From Candidatus Borrarchaeum weybense (GTDB lineage Archaea > Asgardarchaeota > Sifarchaeia > Borrarchaeales > Borrarchaeaceae): a stretch of DNA of 35,523 nt. Shown here one piece after another: positions 9,701 through 16,127 of this stretch. Below the pieces are notes generated by a model. It was not told where the DNA came from. It ran no database searches and saw nothing but the letters and a program-made list of their open reading frames with translations. A program made the position numbers and the translations under genes. Each line of letters begins with the position of its first letter. Position 1 is the stretch's first letter. The DNA lies in NCBI GenBank assembly GCA_019057385.1, contig JAHQJS010000004.1, positions 741,062-776,584 on the forward strand, in the 5' to 3' direction.

Positions 9701-10765
9701 ATTGGGGTTTGTGATGGCGTAAAACTCAAACAACAAGTCTATAATAAACTTGGTGACAGAATTTTTCCTGAGAGACATTTAAAGAAAGCGCCACGAGTTC
9801 CCTCTGATCAGTACAATGACGTTTTTAATTTCCAGATAACTGACACACTTAAAGAACGTGCAGAAAGACTAAGAAGAACAGTCGAGGGTGCACATTTTGC
9901 CAGGATAATTGTAACGAGTAAAAAACTAAGTAATGTTCTTCTTACACTACAAGCTGAAAAGGATGAATTGTTAAATTCAAGAGACGTCGAAAGGTTATTC
10001 TTCAAACAAATGAATGTTGTCGCCCACACTGTTATGCATTGGACTGGGAATAGAGATAATCTTCTCAGTTTTGAAGGAATTGGTGAACGTTACGCCTGGG
10101 AAGGTTTGAAACTTATTGTGAAAGATACTGCTTTGAAATGTGGTAGTCGGACTCAGGAGCGGCATATCTTTTCTGTTCCCTTTATCGGAATGGTGAAGGC
10201 ACGTTCGCCCTTTAGCACAGGACTTAATGCTATATACCGTCGCGCGCTTCAATTCTGTCGACACGCCCTCTATAATGTGGGTTTTTCTTGGCATCCCGGG
10301 GAACTTGTCTTGCATTTTCAAAGAGGGAAAGGACAACGAATTTCCATAGGTGCTATCCTCGACTTTCGCGAACTGTTTCTTCCACTCTTTAGATATGTGT
10401 ATGCTAAAGCATGTAAAGAGAGAGAAATTAATGAAAACGATTTCATACGATCAAACACCCATCGGGGAGAAGAAATATATTCGCTTACCGAGAAGGGAGA
10501 GGAGAAGATTAGCAAGTTATTTGAAAGAATAATGAATGAACGGGTTTATTATCTGAACACATTTATGCCATTACATACCGCTATAAAGCAATGCGCTAAG
10601 TCTCTCTGCAACTTTCTATTGCATAAATCGCCTTTTTCTCCTTTTATCTGTGCTTTGGATGAAGAACAATTTAAAGAGATTTCTAAACGATTTCAAAATA
10701 TAGAACGATTTTGTGCTTCATTAGGAAAAGGACCTCCGATTCCTAATGTGTTTGCTATGGCATAA
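6773..10765 (+). CDS. Ski2-like helicase fused to a Cas1 integrase domain
   Basis: A 1330-residue fusion starting at GTG 6773; no other in-frame start lies before the stop at 6728-6730. Residues 1-360 form a superfamily-2 helicase: Walker A APTGAGKT (39-46), DEMH (145-148), AAT (180-182), motif VI QMIGRAARP (336-344). A helical region follows, then a winged-helix-like part (705-770), a four-cysteine set (788, 791, 812, 838) and a zinc ribbon (Cys865/868, Cys885/888). The C-terminal 300 residues match Cas1: a helix like the Cas1 linker (FARIIVTSKKLSNVLL), then SFEGIGERYAWEGL with Glu1101, GELVLHFQRGKG with His1181 and AILDFRELFLP with Asp1197/Glu1200. These occupy the places of the Cas1 metal-binding Glu, His and Asp. 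Cas1 integrates DNA; the helicase may prepare or remodel substrates. I know no described fusion of this layout. The domain calls are strong, the function is inferred. Confidence 0.85.
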   Translation: MDIYSVIERLIQANYHKLWFFQDKSVRAFREGKDILIKAPTGAGKTLIPLICATLVLGEKLRCVFLVPTRRLIDQTYDQLEDWFKSLPRYQKKYRIVKVTGDERPSHREIKRANIIVTTYESFNGLLSKQYEYALLKKVGLVIVDEMHYISDAERGGRLEDAIVKAKLWLRRRPQMIYLAATLGNAEEIGEWLKAEVIQTTKRHSKIIVGTPIKVYDEYERLETIFRLIKETYELEVGAKETDKRCVLIFCRRRQDTELRAWELTKKCEDMCYKLTVSYSHAGLKAIERQRRMKSFRKGEIDVLFTTTEYREGIDAPVLRIIIADTEVFDSLELEQMIGRAARPRFFEIGYANLIIQGNVNVILSKNEISIENGAIQFKEKPLKSQAKRYLSGIILNRVARGAVSTGQLIRYLKEFYFYYEEKRRISNWNRLLHTAISKQEVFILTKENDKKLFSLINGNERYRREDKANFQLFVKGFLSHVFEAVKVRKKRTKRKKKYKLESEVVCDLLKEYSHIEHKRSEKRLKEQVKIHLLYLIHAGFLERKYNKVDAIKSGKYRATDEGRWASQFLLRVNDALKIHQFFQTRRFYSDDDTFEKLANLIGERVCEHDNERYGVKQYSGFIKFLVLGFDLDEAAKKTGIRLGDAEGCRKTATWMAEAMQAYVEMNIPFIIPVAKSIVESLTLRERDDPRKKVRRYVKEKAPPYPGIQEAINAVLEQGRIVTYDDLHEVITDRYGDSIARITTIRNVLDLAVHGKLVKFSRGKGVGRPLSQVCSTKAQIPEYFHKTCGSCVFRITITDESEKEHENQRYICELRRDYNKHTKTNTLSSYVTQKYGACRYHNSSRKRKLRSIKSLKAINALEAICHICQAAVVQIPQTYNRYTRCPNCDSEYYYRWDGRINVKPGVGDLLQDALKDILGKVVKPTKIWQKREGDIQRHYMKLIIKKGENAYVNQNKLFYIPKEGKARSYLLDAIHFIGVCDGVKLKQQVYNKLGDRIFPERHLKKAPRVPSDQYNDVFNFQITDTLKERAERLRRTVEGAHFARIIVTSKKLSNVLLTLQAEKDELLNSRDVERLFFKQMNVVAHTVMHWTGNRDNLLSFEGIGERYAWEGLKLIVKDTALKCGSRTQERHIFSVPFIGMVKARSPFSTGLNAIYRRALQFCRHALYNVGFSWHPGELVLHFQRGKGQRISIGAILDFRELFLPLFRYVYAKACKEREINENDFIRSNTHRGEEIYSLTEKGEEKISKLFERIMNERVYYLNTFMPLHTAIKQCAKSLCNFLLHKSPFSPFICALDEEQFKEISKRFQNIERFCASLGKGPPIPNVFAMA

Positions 10766-11091
10766 ATCAAATATCATTTTCTGTTTTTTCCTTTGACTTG
10801 GATTAGTGTTGACCATTTATGCAACCCTTTTTGTTATGGCAGAAATTTAAAGTTTTCATGAATTTTTAGCCATTTTTCTTAAAAATTTATTGATTCAAAA
10901 CAACTTTTTACTAAAGTATAAAGGATTTTTCTTATGTTTCCAAAAAGATAGTTGAAAACGTCTTTAAAATGCTTTATTTTCAAAAAGAAGTGTATAAAAT
11001 ACTTCATTATACTAAAAAAAGGTAGAGAAAGCGATAGGTTTATATATCTGGTTGCAAAAGGTATATTTGAAAAATCAACGAGGTTAGTCAA
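10766..11091. other. AT-rich gap between helicase-Cas1 and the Cas7-like gene
   Basis: About 325 bases without a gene. It contains a small inverted repeat (GAAGT/ACTTC near 10987-11005). Its right end carries the promoter of the Cas7-like gene, listed separately. The gap means the Cas7-like gene has its own promoter rather than sharing a transcript with the helicase-Cas1 gene. Confidence 0.5.
11014..11050 (+). promoter_or_regulatory. Promoter box of the Cas7-like gene, shared with the RAMP-HD gene
   Basis: AAAAGGTAGAGAAAGCGATA is followed by a TATA-like TTTATATATC, about 45 bases before the ATG at 11092. Nearly the same series (AAAAGGTAAAGAAACCGATA, then GGTTAGATATC) stands at 12086-12117 before the RAMP-HD gene. 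The distance from the GGTARAG core to the start codon is almost equal (71 and 74 bases). This suggests that the two genes are switched on together. Confidence 0.6.
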
Positions 11092-11877
11092 ATGAAAACC
11101 ACAAAAAAACAAATTGTAGTTCGTGCCTATACTCCGATTGCCAAGCCCCTGAATGCCTCCATCCAGAAAAACTCTACTATGTTGCTTCTCGGTGAAATTC
11201 CGTATACAAATGGAGGAAAGACCTTCAATACTAAGGTGTATTACATCAAGGGTCTGCGTGGCATGTTACGACATGCTGCAATGAAACTTGCGTATGATTG
11301 TGGGATTGAAGTTTGCCATACTAGCGAAAAAACCGAACTCAAAGATGGTACAAAACTGATGCCTGTGGGATTTCATACATTAGGGAGTTGTGATCCTCCT
11401 TGTATTCTTCAGCGTATCTTTGGCAGTTTTCGCAAAGAGTCTCGAATTTCAGTTTCGGCGGATCCTATTACTTCTATCTCTCATAAAGACTATACAACCG
11501 ATGTAGCGGTGCAAAAAGTCCATATTGCCAGCGAAAATCGAATAGCCATGAGCTTTGAGCGGATTCCGATACAGGATTTTCGTGAAAGTTATTTCAGCGG
11601 TTATTTTACCTTCTCCATTGATGTGACTCAATTAACCAAAGAGGAAATTAAGTTTCTTATTGAATCATTGCTCTATATCGAGACACTTGGCGGCGGTAAA
11701 AATGCAGGCTATGGGCAGGTCAAATTATTAGACTTTGATCTCCAAAATATTGAAGTCGAGAAAAAAATAGAACGAGAAGATGGCGTCTATAAGTTCTCTG
11801 AGGACATAAAAGCTGAACCAGTTGTACTTGACGGTATTGAGGATTGGAGGGAAACTATAGTCTCAGTAGACACATGA
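11092..11877 (+). CDS. Cas7-like RAMP-superfamily protein
   Basis: A 261-residue protein with the marks of Cas7/Csm3/Csf2/Csc2-type RAMP proteins. Near residues 50-65 is YYIKGLRGMLRHAAMKL, like the P-G-x-x-L/I-R-G-x-L-R helix of backbone subunits. Near residue 200 is the glycine-rich loop LGGGKNAGYGQVKL. Between them lies FERIPIQ and a beta-rich half with a long helix (TKEEIKFLIESLLYIETL). In CRISPR complexes such subunits line up along guide RNA. Here there is only one such subunit and no large subunit (Cas8, Cas10) in the window. It lies between the helicase-Cas1 gene and a RAMP-HD gene and has its own promoter. A Cas7-type fold is well supported; assignment to one CRISPR type is not. Confidence 0.8.
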   Translation: MKTTKKQIVVRAYTPIAKPLNASIQKNSTMLLLGEIPYTNGGKTFNTKVYYIKGLRGMLRHAAMKLAYDCGIEVCHTSEKTELKDGTKLMPVGFHTLGSCDPPCILQRIFGSFRKESRISVSADPITSISHKDYTTDVAVQKVHIASENRIAMSFERIPIQDFRESYFSGYFTFSIDVTQLTKEEIKFLIESLLYIETLGGGKNAGYGQVKLLDFDLQNIEVEKKIEREDGVYKFSEDIKAEPVVLDGIEDWRETIVSVDT

Positions 11878-11893
11878 GGGGATTAAATGATTC

Positions 11894-12094
11894 ATGAAAA
11901 GGCTTTATTTCATTTCTTTTCTTTTTTCTCTTCTCTTCTCATCCATGACGGTCTGCTACTTGCATATCGCGGGTGGCACGTTCTGGTACATGAGACCGAA
12001 CCATCTGAGAGGCCCCACGCCTCCAGTATTGATGGGGACGGATGACAGGCAACGGGACGATAAAAGTGATATCCAATATACGAATAAAAGGTAA
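11894..12094 (+). CDS. Possible small ORF overlapping GC-rich repeat copy A
   Basis: A 66-codon frame starting 17 bases after the Cas7-like stop, with a GAGGGG sequence upstream. The predicted peptide has a hydrophobic N-terminus and then MRPNHLRGPTP and DDRQRDDKSD. The frame at 12981 in repeat copy B gives a related peptide (MRLHLRGPTP, YDRHRDDKSD). The length differences between the copies are multiples of three and several changes are synonymous. This favours coding, but the same bases may fold into RNA, so the call stays uncertain. Confidence 0.3.
   Translation: MKRLYFISFLFSLLFSSMTVCYLHIAGGTFWYMRPNHLRGPTPPVLMGTDDRQRDDKSDIQYTNKR
11947..12074 (+). repeat. GC-rich structured repeat, copy A
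   Basis: A segment of about 125 bases, much richer in GC than its surroundings and homologous to 13037-13157. Foldable elements are a hairpin TGCTAC(11954-11959)/GTGGCA(11973-11978) with a 13-base loop, a weaker hairpin TGGT/ACCA (11984-12003), and a long-range stem GCCCC/GGGAC plus GCCT/AGGC (12012-12058). The first stem differs from copy B by paired changes that keep pairing. Both copies end with GGGACGATAAAAGTGAT. It begins 70 bases after the Cas7-like stop codon. Confidence 0.75.
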
Positions 12095-12117
12095 AGAAAC
12101 CGATATGGTTAGATATC
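12086..12117 (+). promoter_or_regulatory. Promoter box of the RAMP-HD gene
   Basis: AAAAGGTAAAGAAACCGATA followed by GGTTAGATATC, matching the box upstream of the Cas7-like gene in sequence and in distance to the start codon. Likely BRE/TATA region plus an adjacent regulator site. Confidence 0.55.
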
Positions 12118-12141
12118 CCGTTATATTCATTCTAACGGGAT
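12115..12141 (+). promoter_or_regulatory. Perfect 9-base inverted repeat in the RAMP-HD leader
   Basis: ATCCCGTTA (12115-12123) and TAACGGGAT (12133-12141) are perfect inverted arms around a 9-base spacer. They overlap the end of the TATA-like box and the expected transcription start, 24 bases before the ATG. This is the position of an archaeal repressor operator; in RNA it would form a 5' hairpin. Confidence 0.6.
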
Positions 12142-12164
12142 AAACACTATAATGAGGGTTAGAA

Positions 12165-12974
12165 ATGGTAAAAAACTGGGTTAAATTGACGGGCATAACG
12201 AAAACACCTGTGATCTCCAAGCGAAAACGATTTGGAATTAAGGGCATAGGAGTGATTACTATTCATGGTCGTCCTAGAGCCTTCGGCAAACTGACAAAAG
12301 GAGAAAGACGGGCACCCATGACTTTTAGAGCATGGTATGGACATGTTGAGTTTATTGTTCCAGAACATAAACTTGAGACCGCATTCTCCATTGATCGCCT
12401 CGGACGCTACACCCATGAAGGCATGGGACTCATACAATGGAACGAAGTGAAAAAACTCCACAATAAGCCTCTCTACTTCTCGAGAAATATCATCATCCGA
12501 AAAATGCTCCCTTCCAACCTTACCGAAATACAACAAAAACTCATGATCGCTATGCTTCTCCATGACTTCGTTAATACCGAAAGGCACTCAAGTAAAATCT
12601 ATACTGAAATCAATATTCTTGATGAAGAAATCTACAAATTAGTAAAAAATCACCACAACTATGATACCGACGAAAAACAACTTCCTCTTCTTTCTATCCT
12701 TCAATATTATGATAGATTATCTTCCTCTATTTCTCGAAAATTCAAGTGGTCTGCTTACTCGCGGTATCGCGTCACAGAATTAGAAAAAATTGATTTTCAA
12801 GTTCTAAAAAGGGAAATTGAATCACGACAACATTCTATTTATCCCCTTTATACCTCTATCCGTAAATCACAAATTCTTGGCAAAATAAATGAAGCACTCG
12901 CTTTTGGCTTTTCTTCTCTGAAGAACCATCTACTCTTAATGGTGAACCTCTATCTTAATGATTTACCGAGTTGA
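12165..12974 (+). CDS. Cas6-like RAMP segment fused to an HD domain
   Basis: A 269-residue protein in two parts. Residues 25-95 (FGIKGIGVITIHG, then FRAWYGHVEFIVPEHKLETA, then LGRYTHEGMGLIQW) resemble the C-terminal half of Cas6-type RAMP proteins, including the glycine-rich loop. Residues 125-195 contain the order of an HD phosphohydrolase or nuclease: His133-Asp134, His141, His163-His164 and Asp183 in YYDRLSS, the last like the D-x-L-S-S segment of the Cas10 HD domain. The C-terminal 70 residues are helical with no motif. A RAMP-HD fusion beside a Cas7-like gene suggests RNA binding or processing together with metal-dependent cleavage. Both halves are short compared with full-length Cas6 or Cas10. 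The start ATG follows a GAGGGTT leader. The HD part is better supported than the Cas6-like part. Confidence 0.65.
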   Translation: MVKNWVKLTGITKTPVISKRKRFGIKGIGVITIHGRPRAFGKLTKGERRAPMTFRAWYGHVEFIVPEHKLETAFSIDRLGRYTHEGMGLIQWNEVKKLHNKPLYFSRNIIIRKMLPSNLTEIQQKLMIAMLLHDFVNTERHSSKIYTEINILDEEIYKLVKNHHNYDTDEKQLPLLSILQYYDRLSSSISRKFKWSAYSRYRVTELEKIDFQVLKREIESRQHSIYPLYTSIRKSQILGKINEALAFGFSSLKNHLLLMVNLYLNDLPS

Positions 12975-12980
12975 GTTCTT

Positions 12981-13328
12981 ATGTTCCAAATTATGGTGTT
13001 ATTGTTTCTCTTCATTGGTAAATGCATCAACTACAAGACGGAATGCTCTTCGCTCTACGCCCAGAGCACGTTCTTGTGCATGAGACTGCACCTGAGAGGT
13101 CCCACGCCTTCTTCGACGGGAATGTATGACAGGCACAGGGACGATAAAAGTGATACCCATCAGTATTTCAGAAATGGACGACCCAGAAGAATGTATTCTA
13201 TGAAATTAGCTCGTTTAGCGCTCTTTATAATTTTCTCAAATTTCTTACGAACCCGATTTTCATCAACGTTTAATTCAGACACATCTATTTCGTCCATAAC
13301 GTTTTTAAGAAGTTTTTCGAAATCATAG
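12981..13328 (+). CDS. Possible small ORF overlapping repeat copy B
   Basis: A frame opening 7 bases after the RAMP-HD stop. Its first 60 codons give a peptide related to that of copy A: hydrophobic start, MRLHLRGPTP, YDRHRDDKSD. Past about base 13157 the frame runs antisense through the 3' end of the HerA-like gene and is unlikely to be meaningful. If real, the gene is probably truncated or read through. RNA remains an alternative explanation for the conservation. Confidence 0.2.
   Translation: MFQIMVLLFLFIGKCINYKTECSSLYAQSTFLCMRLHLRGPTPSSTGMYDRHRDDKSDTHQYFRNGRPRRMYSMKLARLALFIIFSNFLRTRFSSTFNSDTSISSITFLRSFSKS
13037..13157 (+). repeat. GC-rich structured repeat, copy B
   Basis: Homologous to 11947-12074. 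Foldable elements are TGCTCT(13044-13049)/AGAGCA(13063-13068) with a 13-base loop of different sequence, a perfect GTGCA/TGCAC hairpin (13076-13091), and GTCCC/GGGAC with GCCT/AGGC (13099-13142). It begins 63 bases after the RAMP-HD stop and ends next to the stop codon of the convergent HerA-like gene. Confidence 0.75.
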
Positions 13329-15064
13329 ACAAGTTTCTCGCCCTCCAAGTGGGCTAAACCCGTTTTAAGGGCGGTATTCACCTCTATGTAATACCACTCA
13401 CGAGCAACTGGGTACTTTAGATGCCCCTTTTTTACTAAATCTCTAAGGAATTCCAAGCCAAATTCAGTGTGTCCTAACTCTTCTAAACGTGCTGCTAATG
13501 CGGCGATGACATCTTCATTTGACGAGGGTGTCTTAACTCCAACGATACGTGGACGCTTTAATGCAGTTTCTAATTCTTCCTCACTCATTTTCGGTGTTGG
13601 TAGTTCATCCAAAATGTCCTCTTCTTTGATTATCTCTTTGTCCTTAATTTTATCTTTTGGTTTCATACCCACTGGTGTTTCAATTTCGGTTTTTGGTTCA
13701 ATTGTTTCGGTTGGGGGTTGAACTTCTTCAGGTTTCACTTCGGGGACTTTGGTGACTTCGGGAGTCGACTCTTCGATAATTCCTGCTGAGATAAGTGCTT
13801 CTTTCAGTTTTCTTACATCATTTTCTGTTAATGTTTCATGTTCTGTAAGTAACCAGCGCGTTTTAAAAAATTGAATATCCTTTTTCAAGTCTGGGGACAC
13901 AAGTACAAAATTACCTGCTTCGAGCCGTGGTAATTTATTGATGATTTTTGCTGCTCGGGTTTCACCGGCACCTGCAGTCACGATGTGTTCAATGGCTTCA
14001 CGAGATTGACGGGCGGTAATTCTTCCTATCGCAAAAGTGTTCATCTGCTCAAAAGCTTTGTAGTCCACGTCCTTAGGGCTTTGGGTCGCAATAATGCAGA
14101 TAACTCCATATTTGCGTGCCTGACGAAATATAAGTTTCAACCCTTCCTTTGGACCAGGTTTCACTGTCCCTGAAGGACAAAAAGGAGCAATCTCGTCAAT
14201 GAAGAAAATCAATCGTGGTTTTTTGGAGGAGCCTTGGTTTATCATCCAATCATACAAGCGGTTCACTAATATCGAAATGAAAAAATGCCTTTCTTCATCT
14301 GTTGTGAGGGTTTTGAGAAAGAAAACATTGATAGGTGTACGCCCTTTTTCTTTCTTTATTAACTTCGTGATATTTAGTCTCTCTCCTAATTCAAAAAGCA
14401 ATTCTGACGTCCCAATTGTTAAACTTCTAATGGATTGACTTAGTCGTTCTCTTTCAGCATCTTTTAGATACTTTCCATAGTCGACTGAATTTAATGGATC
14501 TTCTACAAGAAGATCTGCTAAATGTTTCAAATCTTTAATTTCTTTATCTTTTTGCCAGTAGTTTTTCATAAGTTCGTAAATCACCGCAAATGCTTTTGAT
14601 TCATAGCTGCTCGGCAGCCCAGTTACCTTTATTAGAACCCTTACCAGTGTACGGCTGGAATTGTCGAGTAACCTGATAGCATCTTCATGTTCTGCCTTCA
14701 CATCAGGAAATACTATGGGATCTATACAGATTGGAAGACCCTTTGTTGAAGCAGGAGTAAATATTTTTACATAAACTTTGTCCTTATATTCTCTAAGCAT
14801 TTTTAATGGAAGTCCATGTTCTTCTATGACTTTTGGATCGGCAAGCTTAATCAACGAAGCAATATCACCTTGAGGGTCCAAGGCAATTATTGGGATTCCT
14901 TCTTTAGCTGCTTCTTCAATAATAATTTTTGCTAAAACGGTCTTACCAGACCCTGTCGATCCAAAAGCTGCCATATGTCTAACTAAAATTTTGGCAGGTA
15001 TTTCCAAATGCTTTTCTGTAGGATTTCCATCCTTATCTACTTCATAACCTATAAATAGTGACAT
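13160..15064 (-). CDS. HerA-like/FtsK-type ATPase
   Basis: A 634-residue P-loop ATPase of the HerA/DUF87 group. Walker A is GSTGSGKT (residues 35-42), followed by IIALDPQGDIASL. Walker B is LIFFIDEIAPF near residue 285, and a sensor-like IATQSPKDVD follows. An Arg/Gln-rich segment (ITARQSREAIEHIV) comes next. A Pro/Glu-rich linker around residues 440-510 leads to a helical C-terminal domain. HerA proteins form hexamers that pump or open DNA, often with a NurA nuclease, but no NurA is in the window. It converges on the RAMP-HD gene, with its stop next to repeat copy B. It may belong to the neighbouring defence-like locus or be an independent housekeeping or repair ATPase. Confidence 0.8.
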   Translation of the reverse strand: MSLFIGYEVDKDGNPTEKHLEIPAKILVRHMAAFGSTGSGKTVLAKIIIEEAAKEGIPIIALDPQGDIASLIKLADPKVIEEHGLPLKMLREYKDKVYVKIFTPASTKGLPICIDPIVFPDVKAEHEDAIRLLDNSSRTLVRVLIKVTGLPSSYESKAFAVIYELMKNYWQKDKEIKDLKHLADLLVEDPLNSVDYGKYLKDAERERLSQSIRSLTIGTSELLFELGERLNITKLIKKEKGRTPINVFFLKTLTTDEERHFFISILVNRLYDWMINQGSSKKPRLIFFIDEIAPFCPSGTVKPGPKEGLKLIFRQARKYGVICIIATQSPKDVDYKAFEQMNTFAIGRITARQSREAIEHIVTAGAGETRAAKIINKLPRLEAGNFVLVSPDLKKDIQFFKTRWLLTEHETLTENDVRKLKEALISAGIIEESTPEVTKVPEVKPEEVQPPTETIEPKTEIETPVGMKPKDKIKDKEIIKEEDILDELPTPKMSEEELETALKRPRIVGVKTPSSNEDVIAALAARLEELGHTEFGLEFLRDLVKKGHLKYPVAREWYYIEVNTALKTGLAHLEGEKLVYDFEKLLKNVMDEIDVSELNVDENRVRKKFEKIIKSAKRANFIEYILLGRPFLKY

Positions 15065-15369
15065 TTTTTACCACATTAGAGAGCTAAACGAATACCGATT
15101 GAATCATGAAAAATCACTCACGATCTCAAATAAAGCTTTTCACAAAGTTTTAAAAATCTCTTGTAAAATCGACGAAAACTCAATAATCAATGCAAACACT
15201 AATTTATTGTAACTTTACAGTTTAAGGACAAATCTAAACCCTATTAGCGTCTATTCTATGTGTGAGTGGACAAAGAACAGCAAGTCGGCAATGATAGATT
15301 TAACTATAGTAGTAAAAGTAAAATAGAAAGAAAAAAAGAATTCGGGAGCACCCCTTGCAGGGTGCACGT
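15065..15369. other. Intergenic stretch between HerA-like and membrane protein genes
   Basis: About 300 AT-rich bases. They contain the likely promoter of the HerA-like gene (a TTTATTTGA sequence on the minus strand near 15130) and, at the other end, the terminator of the membrane protein gene. No gene seen. Confidence 0.5.
15320..15365 (-). terminator. Intrinsic-type terminator
   Basis: On the minus strand, directly after the stop at 15370, GCACCC and GGGTGC (15348-15365) form a 6-pair hairpin with loop TGCAAG. A T-rich run with seven consecutive Ts follows. This is a textbook hairpin plus T tract and ends the membrane protein transcript. Confidence 0.75.
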
Positions 15370-15993
15370 CTAACTCGGTACTTCTTCATATCGACCGCGA
15401 AGTACAACGCCTAGGAGTATGAGTAGCCCAGCTGAAATGGCTCCTAATACCCACGCCGACGTATTAAAGCCGGCAGCTATGTACAAACTGTTGAAGCCAG
15501 CGAGTATCAAGCTTAAGAACACACCTAAAATCAACGAGAACAAGATAAATCTAGCAGTTGTTTCTTTAGAAACTTCTCGTCCCTTGCCTTGTAAAACATC
15601 TACGATGAACCCGAGTTGGCTTAATCCCCACAGAAATATAAATGCCACAAAAATCACTGTCGCATAGTTGAACATCGCTTGTGTCATTTCTGCTTGACTA
15701 GTTCCAGGCCATACAGGCAACATTCCTAGACTGTAGAAGTATCCCGCACCTAAGATTGCTGCAATTACGAACAAAAAGGCAAAAATGTTTCCAAATAGCA
15801 AATCGTCAGGGTGCACGTAGCCTACTCTTCCTTTCTCCTTGAAGAAAGTATTGATGATTGCTACGAACAACACTATCGCAAGAAATACAAATGTGACATA
15901 GTATACAGTTAAGCTCTGAAGCCAAAGACTAAAGACTAATACAGCGCCTCCTATCCCAGACGCCATAGCACCGAAGAAAATCAATCTAACCAC
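15370..15993 (-). CDS. Six-helix membrane protein of unknown function
   Basis: A 207-residue hydrophobic protein with about six predicted transmembrane segments: residues 5-25, 30-48, 67-90, 108-128, 146-168 and 175-197. Short charged loops separate them (for example FFKEKGRVGYVHPDDLLFG). No catalytic motif or known family signature is recognised. It is transcribed alone on the minus strand and followed at once by a strong terminator, so it is a single-gene unit. It is probably an archaeal conserved membrane protein. Confidence 0.65.
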   Translation of the reverse strand: MVRLIFFGAMASGIGGAVLVFSLWLQSLTVYYVTFVFLAIVLFVAIINTFFKEKGRVGYVHPDDLLFGNIFAFLFVIAAILGAGYFYSLGMLPVWPGTSQAEMTQAMFNYATVIFVAFIFLWGLSQLGFIVDVLQGKGREVSKETTARFILFSLILGVFLSLILAGFNSLYIAAGFNTSAWVLGAISAGLLILLGVVLRGRYEEVPS

Positions 15994-16127
15994 ATAATGA
16001 CCTCCAAAATTACCCTAATATCTATTCATATTATATATTATTTGTATTTAATAGGCGACAAAATTACTTAAAAAACCTTGCTTTTGACAATAAAACAATT
16101 TTGAAAGATAATAAACAAGGTGCAAAT

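Noticed and set aside
12159..12587. Minus-strand 142-residue frame opposite the RAMP-HD gene
   Set aside because: It is the shadow of a gene with clear motifs on the plus strand.
6773..13157. Casposon
   Set aside because: There is a Cas1 domain, but no family-B DNA polymerase gene, and no clear terminal inverted repeats or target duplications bound the locus.
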